Shown: positions 9,878 through 19,310, numbered from the stretch's first letter. The stretch is 64,000 bases of DNA from Aestuariibacter salexigens DSM 15300 (GCF_000429145.1 NZ_AUBH01000003.1:62001-126000); one strand, 5' to 3'. The notes: generated by a model not told the origin, from the sequence alone. Translations and numbers: made by a program.

Positions 9878-10657
9878 TCAGGCCCGGTGTGGTTCTGCCA
9901 TCATCCATAATAAATACGTCAAGGATACACAAGGTTCAAGCAGCGCAATCTGATTACGCACATCGCTGACATCGTCGCCATGATATGCGGCATAGTGCTG
10001 GATAAACTGTTCTGCGCATTGACCATTCATTTGATTGATCAGGATGGTTGAGGCAAGGTCAAAATAGCGATTATTGACCCCTGCATATTCCCAGTCAAAA
10101 ATGACGGTATGTGGGGGTCGGGTCAGGTGCCCAATCGATAGATCGTGATGACAAAGGGCTAAATGCTGCGTGGCATAACGTCGCATTTTAGCCTCAAATG
10201 CGTCAACCTGAACGCTGAGTTCTGCACGGCGAGCCTGAGGTACTTTATCCAGATAACGCCGCCATGCTCCGACAATATCGATCTGTGGCGCATCTAACTT
10301 CAGATTATGCAGCGTCGACGACACCTTTGCTAATTGCATTATGCCATCTTCATCTACAACGTCACTGGCGCTAAAAACAGGGTGGACGCACCAGTGTTCA
10401 ACCCATATATCCTGAGTGTCGTCGTAATAAACGGGTTCAACTGCCAGGTCCCGTTTGGCAAGTTCTTTTTGCATGGCAAAAATGTCTGTGCGAGGCGTCT
10501 GTCCCACATCTTTATGCGGCAAAAACTTCACCATAAACGTCTGATCATTTTCTGTGACTTTATATGCATCGTTAACAATGCCAGCGGGGACAGCGTCAAT
10601 CTTTGCGTGCTGTGAGAACATTGGCAGGCTGGCGATGTATTGTATTTGAGTTTGCAT
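9878..10657 (-). CDS. Aminoglycoside/choline kinase-fold phosphotransferase, probable thiamine kinase
   Basis: This 259-residue protein has the choline-kinase-type catalytic loop CHHDLSIGHLT (HxD at about residues 166-168) and the metal-binding IFDWEYAGVNNRYFDLA. An N-terminal lobe carries a Lys in TFMVKFLPH. It is the last gene of the TPP-riboswitch operon, 7 bases after pnuT, with Shine-Dalgarno AAGGA before ATG 10657. That context points to phosphorylation of imported thiamine (ThiK-like). Choline or another alcohol substrate cannot be excluded from sequence. Confidence 0.75.
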   Translation of the reverse strand: MQTQIQYIASLPMFSQHAKIDAVPAGIVNDAYKVTENDQTFMVKFLPHKDVGQTPRTDIFAMQKELAKRDLAVEPVYYDDTQDIWVEHWCVHPVFSASDVVDEDGIMQLAKVSSTLHNLKLDAPQIDIVGAWRRYLDKVPQARRAELSVQVDAFEAKMRRYATQHLALCHHDLSIGHLTRPPHTVIFDWEYAGVNNRYFDLASTILINQMNGQCAEQFIQHYAAYHGDDVSDVRNQIALLEPCVSLTYLLWMMAEPHRA

Positions 10658-10664
10658 CCTTTCC

Positions 10665-11258
10665 TTAAGACTCCCTGATATCTTGTCGCCAGTGAATGAG
10701 ACCATAAACGGAGAAGCCGATGTAGCACACGAACAGCATTGCGGTTAGATACAAACCGGTCTGTGCATAAAGCCACACGGCGGCACTGTTAATGACCAAC
10801 CAGTATAGCCAATTTTCCCACACCCGGTGCGCAACCAGTACCGTCGTAAAGACACTGAAGACGGTAATCGCTGCATCCAGCATTATCCATTGCTCAGTAA
10901 AAAATGGCGCCGCCAGCGTGCCAACGAGCCACGCCGCACATGCCAACACGATAATCACCAAGCCATGTAGACGCCAGCTCAAACGACGAGTAAACGTCTC
11001 TTCGCTGTTCCGTCGCTGCCATTGCCAGAAGCCATATACGGCCATCACGACGTAATACACGTTTAAGGCACTTTGGAAAGGCAGTCCATACTGCCAGAAC
11101 AGCATGGCAAAAATCGTCGAGCTGACAAATGCGCAAAGCCAACACAGCATGTTTTTGCGAGCAGCCAGCCAGACGTACATCAATGCCAGTATCACTGCCA
11201 TCAGTTCTAATAGTGACTGACCGGCAAACTGCTGCCAGATTTGTTCAAACAGGTTCAT
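10665..11258 (-). CDS. pnuT: PnuC-family thiamine transporter PnuT
   Basis: This 197-residue inner-membrane protein has about seven hydrophobic segments. The PnuC-family features are the aromatic motif NVYYVVMAVYGFWQW and the C-terminal repeat of it (FSVYGLIHWRQD). PnuC-type proteins move vitamins by facilitated diffusion, with trapping by phosphorylation. Members under TPP riboswitches are assigned to thiamine (PnuT), as here. ATG 11258 is chosen over a TTG at 11267. It begins 11 bases after the upstream gene's stop. Confidence 0.88.
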   Translation of the reverse strand: MNLFEQIWQQFAGQSLLELMAVILALMYVWLAARKNMLCWLCAFVSSTIFAMLFWQYGLPFQSALNVYYVVMAVYGFWQWQRRNSEETFTRRLSWRLHGLVIIVLACAAWLVGTLAAPFFTEQWIMLDAAITVFSVFTTVLVAHRVWENWLYWLVINSAAVWLYAQTGLYLTAMLFVCYIGFSVYGLIHWRQDIRES

Positions 11259-11269
11259 ATGCGTCAACG

Positions 11270-11518
11270 TCAGTCCATGCAGTCGCCATTAAGAAACTTA
11301 CACACCAACACCGCCTGTCCTACCTCCTGATGGGTTGCCTGCATCTCTTTGCCAAGGATTTCCCATACATGCTGATATTCACCACTCACCGTTGTGCTTG
11401 TGCCAGTGGTAATAACATCGATAGTGTCGTATTGGTTTAAGCGATGGATAAAGTCCTTGATGGGCCCTATGTAGTTTTCAGCTAGAGGATACAGAGAGAT
11501 TTCCGCTACGAGTTTCAT
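11270..11518 (-). CDS. Small thiamine-binding protein (MTH1187/YkoF family)
   Basis: This 82-residue protein has the short ferredoxin-like pattern of the MTH1187/YkoF family: a start of EISLYPLAENYIGPIKDFI, a central DVITTGTSTTVSGEY and a C-terminal beta strand. The family binds thiamine or its hydroxymethylpyrimidine moiety. No signal peptide is visible, so it should be cytoplasmic. It lies inside the thiamine operon, 11 bases after the receptor gene's stop. ATG 11518 is preferred; a GTG at 11524 is also possible. Confidence 0.8.
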   Translation of the reverse strand: MKLVAEISLYPLAENYIGPIKDFIHRLNQYDTIDVITTGTSTTVSGEYQHVWEILGKEMQATHQEVGQAVLVCKFLNGDCMD

Positions 11519-11529
11519 GTTCACACCGT

Positions 11530-13593
11530 TTAAAACTGATACTGTAAAGAGACCCCAACCTGCCGGGGATCACCCAATTGGTAATAAGGTTCAGCAAACG
11601 CGTACTCGTCTCTGGGGTCGTTACTAAAACCACCGAAACCGCGGGTAAAGTACTCTTCATTAAATACATTTCTGACCCATATACGCCACTGCCATTCCTG
11701 CCAGTCAATGGCCACTGAACTGTGCACCAATACCGATGATGGCGCCTGTTCATCATGTCCATCAGAGAAGTAATAGTTGTCTTTGCCATCAATATTTACC
11801 GACCAGCTTAACCAATCTGTCAGAGCAAGATGAGAATAGGCTGAGATGGTATACCGTGGGGCCTGCGCCTGCTGACGCGCGTCAACACGGGTGCCATCGC
11901 CAAGATCATAAGCAGCGTTTTTGGCGTCAAGCCAGCCAGCGTTCACACCAAGTAGCCAGTTATCGTTAACCTGCCAGCTGAATTCGACTTCAACACCTTT
12001 ATTGATGCCCACATCGGTATTGGTAATAAAGTCGATAAACGATGCACTGCCATCTTCGCGTTGCTGCACTGCAAAGCTGCTCACCTGACTATCATCCCTG
12101 TCCATATAAAACATCGCAACTCGCAGCCCGGCGTCGTGTGTCGGGAAACGCGCTTTTACACCCAGTTCATAGTTCCAGTTGTACTCCGCCTGAAAAAAGC
12201 GATCGTCATTCAGCAGTCGGTTGTCCTGATTAAAGCCACCCGCCTTATAGCCACGGGCAATAGTGGCATACCAGGTTCGCTGTACTTCAGTGTAAGAAAG
12301 TGACAGTTTGCCACCGACATATGTATCGTCGAAACGTGTATCAATACCTGCATTATCACTGAACGCCTGCTCAAAACGTTCAACGCGCACCCCCATTGCC
12401 AGGCGCAAATGCTCTGAAAGACGGGAGTCTGTATTCAAATATGCGGCGATACTGGTAGGCTCATAACGGTACTGATAGTCACCTTCAGCAAATGTGTACT
12501 GTCGCAGTAAATCTTCATCGATAGATTGATAATATAGTCCCAGCGTCCAGTCGGTAGCACCTGACAGCAGTGCCGACTTGTCATTCGACAAAAACCTCAG
12601 ATCAAGGCTTTGTTGATCTCGGTCACGCAGATAAACATCCGTGGAGGTGTAACCAAACGGATGAAATCCCTCGTAAGTCCAGTCTTCATCATAACCGTAT
12701 TCAAGCTCAGTTCGGCTGCCACCAGCAATCACTTCAAGGTCGATATTCTCTAGATTACTGACTGACTTTAGCGACACAGAACGGGTTTGCTGTCGATCGA
12801 ATCCGGGTTCATCAGAGCGCGTGTTGCGGTCATTATCCAGTGAAAACGCATCATAACCGTTGTCACTGTCAAACAGTTGTAGATTGATATCCATTGTGTA
12901 GCGAGCATGGGGCTGATATCGGAGTTTGAGCCGCCCTGTCAGCTCATCAATACCATTGGTATCGTCGCGCTCGAGGAAGGTATTACGTATGAAGCCATCA
13001 CTGCGCTGCTGATGCAATGCTGCTCTGAATGACCAGTTCTCACTGATACCATTGCCATAGGCAGCGCCAACATCATACGTATTGTATTGTGCCCAACCCG
13101 CTTCGAACCGTCCGGCTGCCGATGAGGTAGGCTCTGCGGTCTTCAGTTTTATGGCTCCGGCCATCGCGCCGGCACCGAACTCTGTGGCAACAGGACCGCG
13201 TAGTATTTCTATTTGCTCGGCATCAAACAAAGTGGCCATGCCCAGCGTGCCTGAAAAATCCAATTCATCGACGATAAACGCGACCGACGGATTAATTGGC
13301 TCAGCAAACTGGCTGCGTTCTCCAATTCCCCGAATTTGCACGAATCGTCCTCGCGATGCGCCCGTGCTGAAATTCAGGTTTGCGGCCAGATTTAGTATGT
13401 CCTGCAGATGCTGAGCATCCCGTTGCTCTATCTGTCCGGTAGAGATAACGCTGATACTGGAAGGTATGTCATCTATCGAGGCAGCGCGAAAATCTGACGT
13501 GACGACAACGCGTTCGATGGGTTCATTTTGCGCAATACTTACGCTTGACTGTGCAACCAGTGCGGCAGCGAATAGAGTCGTGGTGTACTTCAT
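11530..13593 (-). CDS. TonB-dependent outer-membrane receptor, predicted thiamine importer
   Basis: This 687-residue protein has a cleavable signal peptide (MKYTTTLFAAALVAQSSVSIAQ) and a TonB-box-like start (ERVVVTSDF). A plug domain runs to about residue 150 (VRGIGERSQFAEPINP...GPVATEFGAGAMAGAIKLKTAEP), followed by a 22-strand-type barrel ending in an aromatic residue (SLQYQF). Its leader is a TPP riboswitch and the downstream genes are thiamine uptake genes, so the cargo is most likely thiamine or a precursor. Energy would come from a TonB-ExbBD complex such as the one at 20.6-23.5 kb. Confidence 0.88.
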   Translation of the reverse strand: MKYTTTLFAAALVAQSSVSIAQNEPIERVVVTSDFRAASIDDIPSSISVISTGQIEQRDAQHLQDILNLAANLNFSTGASRGRFVQIRGIGERSQFAEPINPSVAFIVDELDFSGTLGMATLFDAEQIEILRGPVATEFGAGAMAGAIKLKTAEPTSSAAGRFEAGWAQYNTYDVGAAYGNGISENWSFRAALHQQRSDGFIRNTFLERDDTNGIDELTGRLKLRYQPHARYTMDINLQLFDSDNGYDAFSLDNDRNTRSDEPGFDRQQTRSVSLKSVSNLENIDLEVIAGGSRTELEYGYDEDWTYEGFHPFGYTSTDVYLRDRDQQSLDLRFLSNDKSALLSGATDWTLGLYYQSIDEDLLRQYTFAEGDYQYRYEPTSIAAYLNTDSRLSEHLRLAMGVRVERFEQAFSDNAGIDTRFDDTYVGGKLSLSYTEVQRTWYATIARGYKAGGFNQDNRLLNDDRFFQAEYNWNYELGVKARFPTHDAGLRVAMFYMDRDDSQVSSFAVQQREDGSASFIDFITNTDVGINKGVEVEFSWQVNDNWLLGVNAGWLDAKNAAYDLGDGTRVDARQQAQAPRYTISAYSHLALTDWLSWSVNIDGKDNYYFSDGHDEQAPSSVLVHSSVAIDWQEWQWRIWVRNVFNEEYFTRGFGGFSNDPRDEYAFAEPYYQLGDPRQVGVSLQYQF

Positions 13594-13657
13594 TATTGGA
13601 TCTCTTCATAGACATAGAAAAGACCCGGTTTGCGGCTAGAAAATGGAAATAAATAAC

Positions 13658-13754
13658 CATCCCTACGCCGGTATTATCCGGATCAGGTAAAGGGTTCTCA
13701 TTGCCTGAGTCTCAGCCGCCATCGTTTTCGGGCAGCACCCCTTGGTGGGGATGG
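13658..13754 (-). ncRNA. TPP riboswitch (THI element)
   Basis: The minus strand shows the conserved THI-box core: GGCTGAGA near 13719-13710, ACCCTTTACCTGATCCGG near 13696-13677, and the closing GCGTAGGGA. Flanking bases CCATCCC and GGGATGG form the P1 stem. It sits 65 bases upstream of the receptor ATG. Thiamine pyrophosphate binding would shut off the four-gene operon. I could not identify whether control is by termination or by hiding the ribosome-binding site. Confidence 0.96.
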
Positions 13755-13779
13755 AGTGTAACAGGATGGCTATGACCTG

Positions 13780-14361
13780 TTAACACCTCTCTTCAAGTAA
13801 GTGTGCTAATGCGATAAGTTTGTCCCGCTGTGGGATCAGCTTCCATTCTGTTTCTTTTATCATCAGCCAGGTTAGACCGGCCAGTGCAGCAATAGCCAGG
13901 GCGTATACCCATAAAGGTTTGCCTGCTGCTGAAAAACCTGCCTGCCACAATGCGACGCTTACAAATGGCATGCCAAACCAAAGCCACGCGCGACGCTGTC
14001 TTGCTATCTGGTGTTCAAGGGTTTGGATAGCGACCTGTAAATCCTCTTTCACACTTTCTGTGCTGGTGTGTATCAGTGCATGCCTGCGTTTTCTGTCAAA
14101 CAACATATACAACGCAAGTAACACAAACAGGGCAGCGGGGACGAATTGATACCATTGCTTATTGGCCACCCCGTCGATAACAGCAAAGCCACCAAGTGCC
14201 AGCATACATCCAATATAGCCGAGCTCCATGCAAGTGGTGGTGCGCAGCGCTCTGCGTTGCTGTCTGGCGACTTGTCTGTCTAATTCGGCGGTATCAAAGT
14301 CAAATGAAGCACCGGTGTCCTGCTGATCCCATGCCTGTTGTAACTGATTAAAATCCATCAT
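13780..14361 (-). CDS. Membrane protein encoded with an ECF sigma factor, possible anti-sigma factor
   Basis: This 193-residue protein has a soluble N-terminal region (NQLQQAWDQQD...) with several Arg residues (RQVARQQRRALR). Two pairs of hydrophobic segments (about 47-90 and 128-168) are separated by a charged helical stretch. The start follows TAGGAGAC, which overlaps the sigma factor stop, so translation is coupled. A membrane protein coupled to an ECF sigma gene is usually its regulator, but no classic anti-sigma zinc motif (HxxxCxxC) is seen. The role is inferred. Confidence 0.65.
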   Translation of the reverse strand: MMDFNQLQQAWDQQDTGASFDFDTAELDRQVARQQRRALRTTTCMELGYIGCMLALGGFAVIDGVANKQWYQFVPAALFVLLALYMLFDRKRRHALIHTSTESVKEDLQVAIQTLEHQIARQRRAWLWFGMPFVSVALWQAGFSAAGKPLWVYALAIAALAGLTWLMIKETEWKLIPQRDKLIALAHLLEERC

Positions 14362-14367
14362 TGTCTC

Positions 14368-14850
14368 CTACGTGCTTTGTGCCAGACGTTTCTTGATACG
14401 ATTCAGTCTTACGCCAACCGCATTTGCCGTCATGCCCAAAATGTTCGCCAGTTGGGCGTAGTCAAAACCATCCAACGTGAGCAGCAATATTGAGCGATCG
14501 ACTTCGTTAAGTGTGTGCAACTGTGCATATAACCAATCAAGCTTGTCGTTGCCTGAGGATGGCGCAGATAACTCAACCGGATCGACATTGTCGTCAGCCA
14601 CACCGTGCTTTTGATGCTGCTTACTCCAATTCATGGCAGTAAATAGCGCGACCTTATACATCCAGGTTGACACCTTTGACTGTCCTTTAAAGCTCGCCAT
14701 TGAACGCCATATCTGGGCAGCGATGTCCTGATACAAATCGTCCTGATCCGCCCGTGTGCTCGTATAGGCGCGAATGACTTTATAAATCAGCCCCTGATGA
14801 GATGACATCCACTGTTCAAATTGCTGCTGACATTGTGCAGTTAAAGGCAA
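14368..14850 (-). CDS. ECF-type RNA polymerase sigma factor
   Basis: Region 2 is visible as LIYKVIRAYTSTRADQDDLYQDIAAQIWRSMASF, and region 4 as HTLNEVDRSILLLTLDGFDYAQLANILGMTANAVGVRLNRIKKRL. There is no region 1 or 3, as in group 4 sigma factors. The TTG at 14850 is preceded by AGGAG at good spacing and gives 160 residues. An upstream GTG at 14934 would add an Arg/Ser-rich tail that does not belong to the family. The regulon is unknown. Confidence 0.85.
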   Translation of the reverse strand: MPLTAQCQQQFEQWMSSHQGLIYKVIRAYTSTRADQDDLYQDIAAQIWRSMASFKGQSKVSTWMYKVALFTAMNWSKQHQKHGVADDNVDPVELSAPSSGNDKLDWLYAQLHTLNEVDRSILLLTLDGFDYAQLANILGMTANAVGVRLNRIKKRLAQST

Positions 14851-14983
14851 TGTGGCGTAGCTCCTGCTTCTTTGTCGTAAACGGTTATGTACTATTGGTG
14901 AGGAAAAGTGAGCATTTCTTACATCGCCCCACACATTTTTTTAGTTTACGGTACAATGCGCCAATTTACTTACTGCTAACGTC

Positions 14984-16675
14984 ATGACGCGTATAGAAAA
15001 TCTGCTAGAGAACGCAGTTGATGCTATGCAGCGAAAAGATCTGTCAAACGCTGTAGCATTATTTAAACAAGTACTGAACCAGCAGCCTGATAATCCCGCA
15101 GCTTTGTCTCTGTATGGCCATTGCATTCGTGGTCGGGCGCCCCAGGAGGCGCTGGCATGCATGCAAAAAGCCGTCACCCTTGAGCCTGAACACCCTCAAT
15201 GGACGCTTAACTATGCTAAAGCCCTGCTGGACAATCAGCAGCCTGGTAATGCCCTGCCGCTTTTACAGAAAGCACGACAGATGCTGGGCGATCACCCGGT
15301 TGTGCTAAGCAGCCTGATTGATGCGCTGCTTATGTTAGGCAATCCGGCGGAGGCGTTACCTCTGGCACATAGTCTTGTAAAACATAGTCCCTCTGCCAGG
15401 CATCGCCGCACACTGGCGCGCCTGCAGATTGAAATGGGCCAGTTACAAGACGCAGCGTCTGTTATTCATAGTGACGTACACAAACAACACTGGAATGACG
15501 ATGACATGCTGCTGCAATTCGATATTGCCATGCAGCAGCAAGACTATGCACAGGCCATGACCCTGTTAGACACTATGTCAGTACCGGTAAATGCTTCAGC
15601 GCTGCTGACCCGCCATAAAATCAACCTGCATTTGATAATGGGCGAGAAAGACCAGGCTGTGAAAATGCTGACATCGCTACCAGATGAGCTGGTAAATGAT
15701 CCTGAATTAATGGCACTGGGTTTACGACTGGGTGTTGATGTCGATAAAGCGGCTGCACGTAAAAGCGCAGAAGACGCGCAGTGCTACTCGTTACCGCAGC
15801 GGCGTCACCTGGCTTACGCACTGGCGTACGCTTATGATATTGAGGGCGACTATCCACAGGCTTGGCAATCGTGTCAACTGGCCAATTCGCTCTATCACAA
15901 TCCGCCTTCATACCGACCCGAGCGCTATACGCAATGGTTAAACGGAGCGCTCAGGCTTTATCATGAAACCGTAGATATTGAACGCCCCGATAGTGGCTTT
16001 TCGCCGGTGTATGTTATTGGCGCGCCACGCACGGGATCGACCCTTATTCAAAGTGTGCTGTGCGCACATCCGGACGTGTTTTCGCTGGAAGAAAGAGGCG
16101 CGCTGTTACCGCATTTATTGCCACTGGCTGAAGGACAGAATCAATCAACAGCGGTGGCAGATCTGCTTGCCCAGTTGAAACTGGCAGACCTTAATGGGCT
16201 GCGAAACCACATAGAAAAGGGGCATCGTATCCTTGTTGATAAGACGCCCCATCACATAGTGGTGGCCGGTCTGCTGGCACGTATTTATCCAAACGCCCTG
16301 TTTATCAATGTGTCACGTTCGCTGCCTGATACCGCCCTATCGATATTGATGCAGGACTTTAATCCGCAATTTGACTACGCAAGACGATATGATGATGCGC
16401 TACATTACCTTTCCTGGCATCAAGATGCCGTTGAACAGTGGCGGCATGCGGGCGTAAACATCATCGATATTGAGTATGAGCGCTTCGTGCAGTCACCGCA
16501 GGCGATCGAACCCATTTTTGCGGCATTATCGTTACGCTTTGAGCCTGACTTCCTTGATAAAGACAGGCGTGACAGTGCAGCAAAGAATTTCAGCATGCTG
16601 TCTAGCCGGCAAAAAATTAATACCGGCTCAATCGGTAAATACCAGCACTACAAAACGCTGATCGCAAACGACTAG
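14984..16675 (+). CDS. TPR-repeat protein with C-terminal sulfotransferase domain
   Basis: This 563-residue protein has several TPR units over residues about 1-230, for example NAVALFKQVLNQQPDNPAALSLYG. The sulfotransferase domain begins near residue 340, with the PAPS-binding loop VIGAPRTGSTLIQSVL at about 344-352. A 3'-phosphate motif region follows (NALFINVSRSLPDTALSILMQDF). Such fusions are frequent in marine bacteria, but acceptors are generally unknown. No signal peptide or membrane segment is evident. It is monocistronic and faces the thioesterase gene, ending 6 bases from it. Confidence 0.85.
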   Translation: MTRIENLLENAVDAMQRKDLSNAVALFKQVLNQQPDNPAALSLYGHCIRGRAPQEALACMQKAVTLEPEHPQWTLNYAKALLDNQQPGNALPLLQKARQMLGDHPVVLSSLIDALLMLGNPAEALPLAHSLVKHSPSARHRRTLARLQIEMGQLQDAASVIHSDVHKQHWNDDDMLLQFDIAMQQQDYAQAMTLLDTMSVPVNASALLTRHKINLHLIMGEKDQAVKMLTSLPDELVNDPELMALGLRLGVDVDKAAARKSAEDAQCYSLPQRRHLAYALAYAYDIEGDYPQAWQSCQLANSLYHNPPSYRPERYTQWLNGALRLYHETVDIERPDSGFSPVYVIGAPRTGSTLIQSVLCAHPDVFSLEERGALLPHLLPLAEGQNQSTAVADLLAQLKLADLNGLRNHIEKGHRILVDKTPHHIVVAGLLARIYPNALFINVSRSLPDTALSILMQDFNPQFDYARRYDDALHYLSWHQDAVEQWRHAGVNIIDIEYERFVQSPQAIEPIFAALSLRFEPDFLDKDRRDSAAKNFSMLSSRQKINTGSIGKYQHYKTLIAND

Positions 16676-16681
16676 TCGACG

Positions 16682-17095
16682 TTAAAGCATGTTAAGTGTC
16701 TTTAGCTCTTCTTTGGTTTGTGCTTCCAGCGAGTCTTTTGTTTTGCCATGTGCAACAGGCTCCCGCGTCTGTGGATCAACTTTGACGAATACGATATCGT
16801 CGGCAAGACAGATAGTTCGCTTGGTGGCCTTATTTCGGACCAGACAGGTCACGGTGATAGACGTTCTTCCTACCGCCTTGGTAGCGAGTCCGAACTCAAC
16901 TACATCACCCTGCAATGCTGGAGCTTCAAAGCTGATTTCACCAATATGTTTGGTCACCAGGCAATTGCTCTCTAATTGGCAGATTGCATATATCGCTGCC
17001 TCTTCATCGATCCATTCCAGTGCGCGGCCACCGAAAAGTGAGCCTGCATAATTGAGATCTTCTGGCATAACCAGTCGGCGAGAAAGAAAGCGCAT
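16682..17095 (-). CDS. Acyl-CoA thioesterase, hotdog fold
   Basis: This 137-residue single hotdog domain shows NYAGSLFGGRALEWIDEEAAIYA, in which the long helix follows the GG and an Asp-Glu pair sits in the active site as in YciA/acyl-CoA hydrolase enzymes. It also has ISFEAPALQGDVVEF and AVGRTSITVTCLV. It would hydrolyse acyl-CoA to free acid and CoA in the cytoplasm. The chain-length preference cannot be told. It is divergent from tmcA. Confidence 0.85.
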   Translation of the reverse strand: MRFLSRRLVMPEDLNYAGSLFGGRALEWIDEEAAIYAICQLESNCLVTKHIGEISFEAPALQGDVVEFGLATKAVGRTSITVTCLVRNKATKRTICLADDIVFVKVDPQTREPVAHGKTKDSLEAQTKEELKTLNML

Positions 17096-17176
17096 CAGTA
17101 TTACCCGGTTTATCTTCGGTCAGTTGTTAAGTATAACAGTGTACACAAAGAGTCAGTAAATAAGCTAACGACAAAC

Positions 17177-19309
17177 ATGACATCCCACACCAGCGAATTG
17201 ACACAGTGGTTGCAGCGCCGGAGCCAGCACCAGGGGCATCGGCAGCTACTGTTAATTGCGGGTGACAGGAAATGGGTGGCTGAGCATGCTGATTGCGTGC
17301 GAAGTTTCCTCAAACAGAGTCAGACCTCACGCCACATTCTGGTCAGTGAGGATGCGGCTCACTCAGACACGGTGTCGCAACGTCAATATAGCGATTATCT
17401 GGGTCAGGAATGTGACTGCGTTATTGTTGATGCCTTTGATGAAATCAAGCCTAATGCACTACTTGGCTATGCCGGCTTAGTCAGACACGGTGGCCTTTTC
17501 GTATTACTGGTGCCCGCATTGGAAGAGTGGCCGTTGCAGCATCGTCACCTGTCTCTTAGTTTCGGTGTACAGGCTAAACCGCGAAGCGAGTTTGTCACAT
17601 GGGTATGGCGTAATATAGCGCAACACGATATGACAGCCTTTATCACTCGCGATACCTGTCGTCTTCCTCTACCTGGCGCACCTGACATACCCAAGCCTGC
17701 TGATGCGCCATTTAGAACAAATGAGCAGAAAGAAGCGGTACGACAGCTTAGTGCTCATATACAACGTTATAAACAGGCGGTCGGCGTGTTACTGGCAGAG
17801 CGAGGCCGCGGAAAATCATACGCACTGGGGTTGGTTGCGGAGCAGCTTCTGCAATGTTTTAAGGTGGTAATAACAGCACCGTCCCGGCAGTCGGTGCAGG
17901 CGCTGTTTGACGCGCTTGTCAGCCAGGGTGTCAATTCAAACCGACTGACCAACCGCGTAGACTGCGGAGAACATCATCTTCGTTTTGTCGCTCCTGATGC
18001 ATTACTAGAGCATTGTGAACAGCAAACCACATCGAGAGTGAACGACACGATTTTATTGGTCGATGAAGCTGCAGCGCTCACACAACAGCAGCTTAAAACC
18101 TTCAGCAAGCGCTTTTGCCGAGTCATTTTTAGTACCACCACCGTTGGTTATGAAGGCAGTGGCAGAGGCTTTGTGCTTAAATTTCTGGCTTTTCTTGAAC
18201 AACAGACAACACATATAAAAACGCTACAGCTGTCACAGCCGATCCGTTGGTATATTGACGACCCAGTTGAGACCCTGCTGTCACGCATCTTCCTGCAGAA
18301 CGCGCCCGAGCATTCATGTCTTGATAACATCATTGTTGATGGTACACGTACCGTCACGCCCTCGGAGTTGATACAACACCCTACTCTGCTACAACAGTGC
18401 TTTGGCTTGCTTATCAACGCGCACTACCAAACATCTCCGGACGATCTGCTAAGAATTTTAGATGCACCCGACCATACTCTGTTCGTGACAATAAAGGGTC
18501 GTCTGGTGTGTGGTGTCATGCTGTGTGTCACAGAAGGAAATGAACAACTGGCGAATATTGCGTCAGATGTTGCTTCAGGGAAACGACGAGCACGTGGACA
18601 CCTGAGTCTGCAAATGATGGCGAGTGAACTTGCACGCGTTGACGTAGCAACAAAAAGCGTTCTCAGAGTCGTGCGCATTGCTGTCAATGAGCAGTACCGT
18701 CGCCAAGGATTCGCGACAGATCTATTGTCTTATGCAGGAGATTTCTGTCGTGCACATGACCTGGACATGATAACCAGTTCATTTGGCATTACGACGTCTT
18801 TACTAAACTTTTGGACGAACAATGATTTCGTTCCGCTTCGTCTTGGGCTCAAGCGAGACAACGCAAGTGGTGAGCATAATCTTTTGATAGCCAAAGCAAT
18901 AAATGACAATACACAAGACATCATCTGTAAGATGCAGGCAAATGGATATCAGAGTCTGATTTACTACAGCTCAACGTCTCTACGACACATTGACGGATCG
19001 CTTCTTCTGGCTCTTATGCGCAACATGAAATCAAACGCTGTTCTTGAGGATAACGTAATCGGTAAATTACGTGATGCAATACATGGCTATCGGCCTGTGC
19101 ACAACATAAAAGTAGATTTAGCCAATTATCTATTAGATTGTTCTGCGTCAGTGAAGAGTATTGAGGAGAGTGACGCATTACTATTGGCTCGCTTTTCACT
19201 ACAGCAATGGTCTGACACAGAATTGGTGAGTCGCTATCAATTCACCGGTAAGAAGCAGTTAGCAGAAAAGATTCGTCAGTCTATAAAAAGTCTGCTTGTG
19301 GACCAATAA
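17177..19309 (+). CDS. tmcA: tRNA(Met) cytidine acetyltransferase TmcA
   Basis: This 710-residue protein has the TmcA order: an N-terminal domain, a RecD-like helicase module with Walker A (AERGRGKSYALG, about 206-217) and Walker B (ILLVDEAAAL), then a GNAT domain (RIAVNEQYRRQGFATDLL, about 500) and a tRNA-binding tail. It makes N4-acetylcytidine at the wobble base of elongator tRNA-Met using acetyl-CoA and ATP. It ends at a bidirectional terminator. Confidence 0.93.
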   Translation: MTSHTSELTQWLQRRSQHQGHRQLLLIAGDRKWVAEHADCVRSFLKQSQTSRHILVSEDAAHSDTVSQRQYSDYLGQECDCVIVDAFDEIKPNALLGYAGLVRHGGLFVLLVPALEEWPLQHRHLSLSFGVQAKPRSEFVTWVWRNIAQHDMTAFITRDTCRLPLPGAPDIPKPADAPFRTNEQKEAVRQLSAHIQRYKQAVGVLLAERGRGKSYALGLVAEQLLQCFKVVITAPSRQSVQALFDALVSQGVNSNRLTNRVDCGEHHLRFVAPDALLEHCEQQTTSRVNDTILLVDEAAALTQQQLKTFSKRFCRVIFSTTTVGYEGSGRGFVLKFLAFLEQQTTHIKTLQLSQPIRWYIDDPVETLLSRIFLQNAPEHSCLDNIIVDGTRTVTPSELIQHPTLLQQCFGLLINAHYQTSPDDLLRILDAPDHTLFVTIKGRLVCGVMLCVTEGNEQLANIASDVASGKRRARGHLSLQMMASELARVDVATKSVLRVVRIAVNEQYRRQGFATDLLSYAGDFCRAHDLDMITSSFGITTSLLNFWTNNDFVPLRLGLKRDNASGEHNLLIAKAINDNTQDIICKMQANGYQSLIYYSSTSLRHIDGSLLLALMRNMKSNAVLEDNVIGKLRDAIHGYRPVHNIKVDLANYLLDCSASVKSIEESDALLLARFSLQQWSDTELVSRYQFTGKKQLAEKIRQSIKSLLVDQ

Positions 19310-19310
19310 A

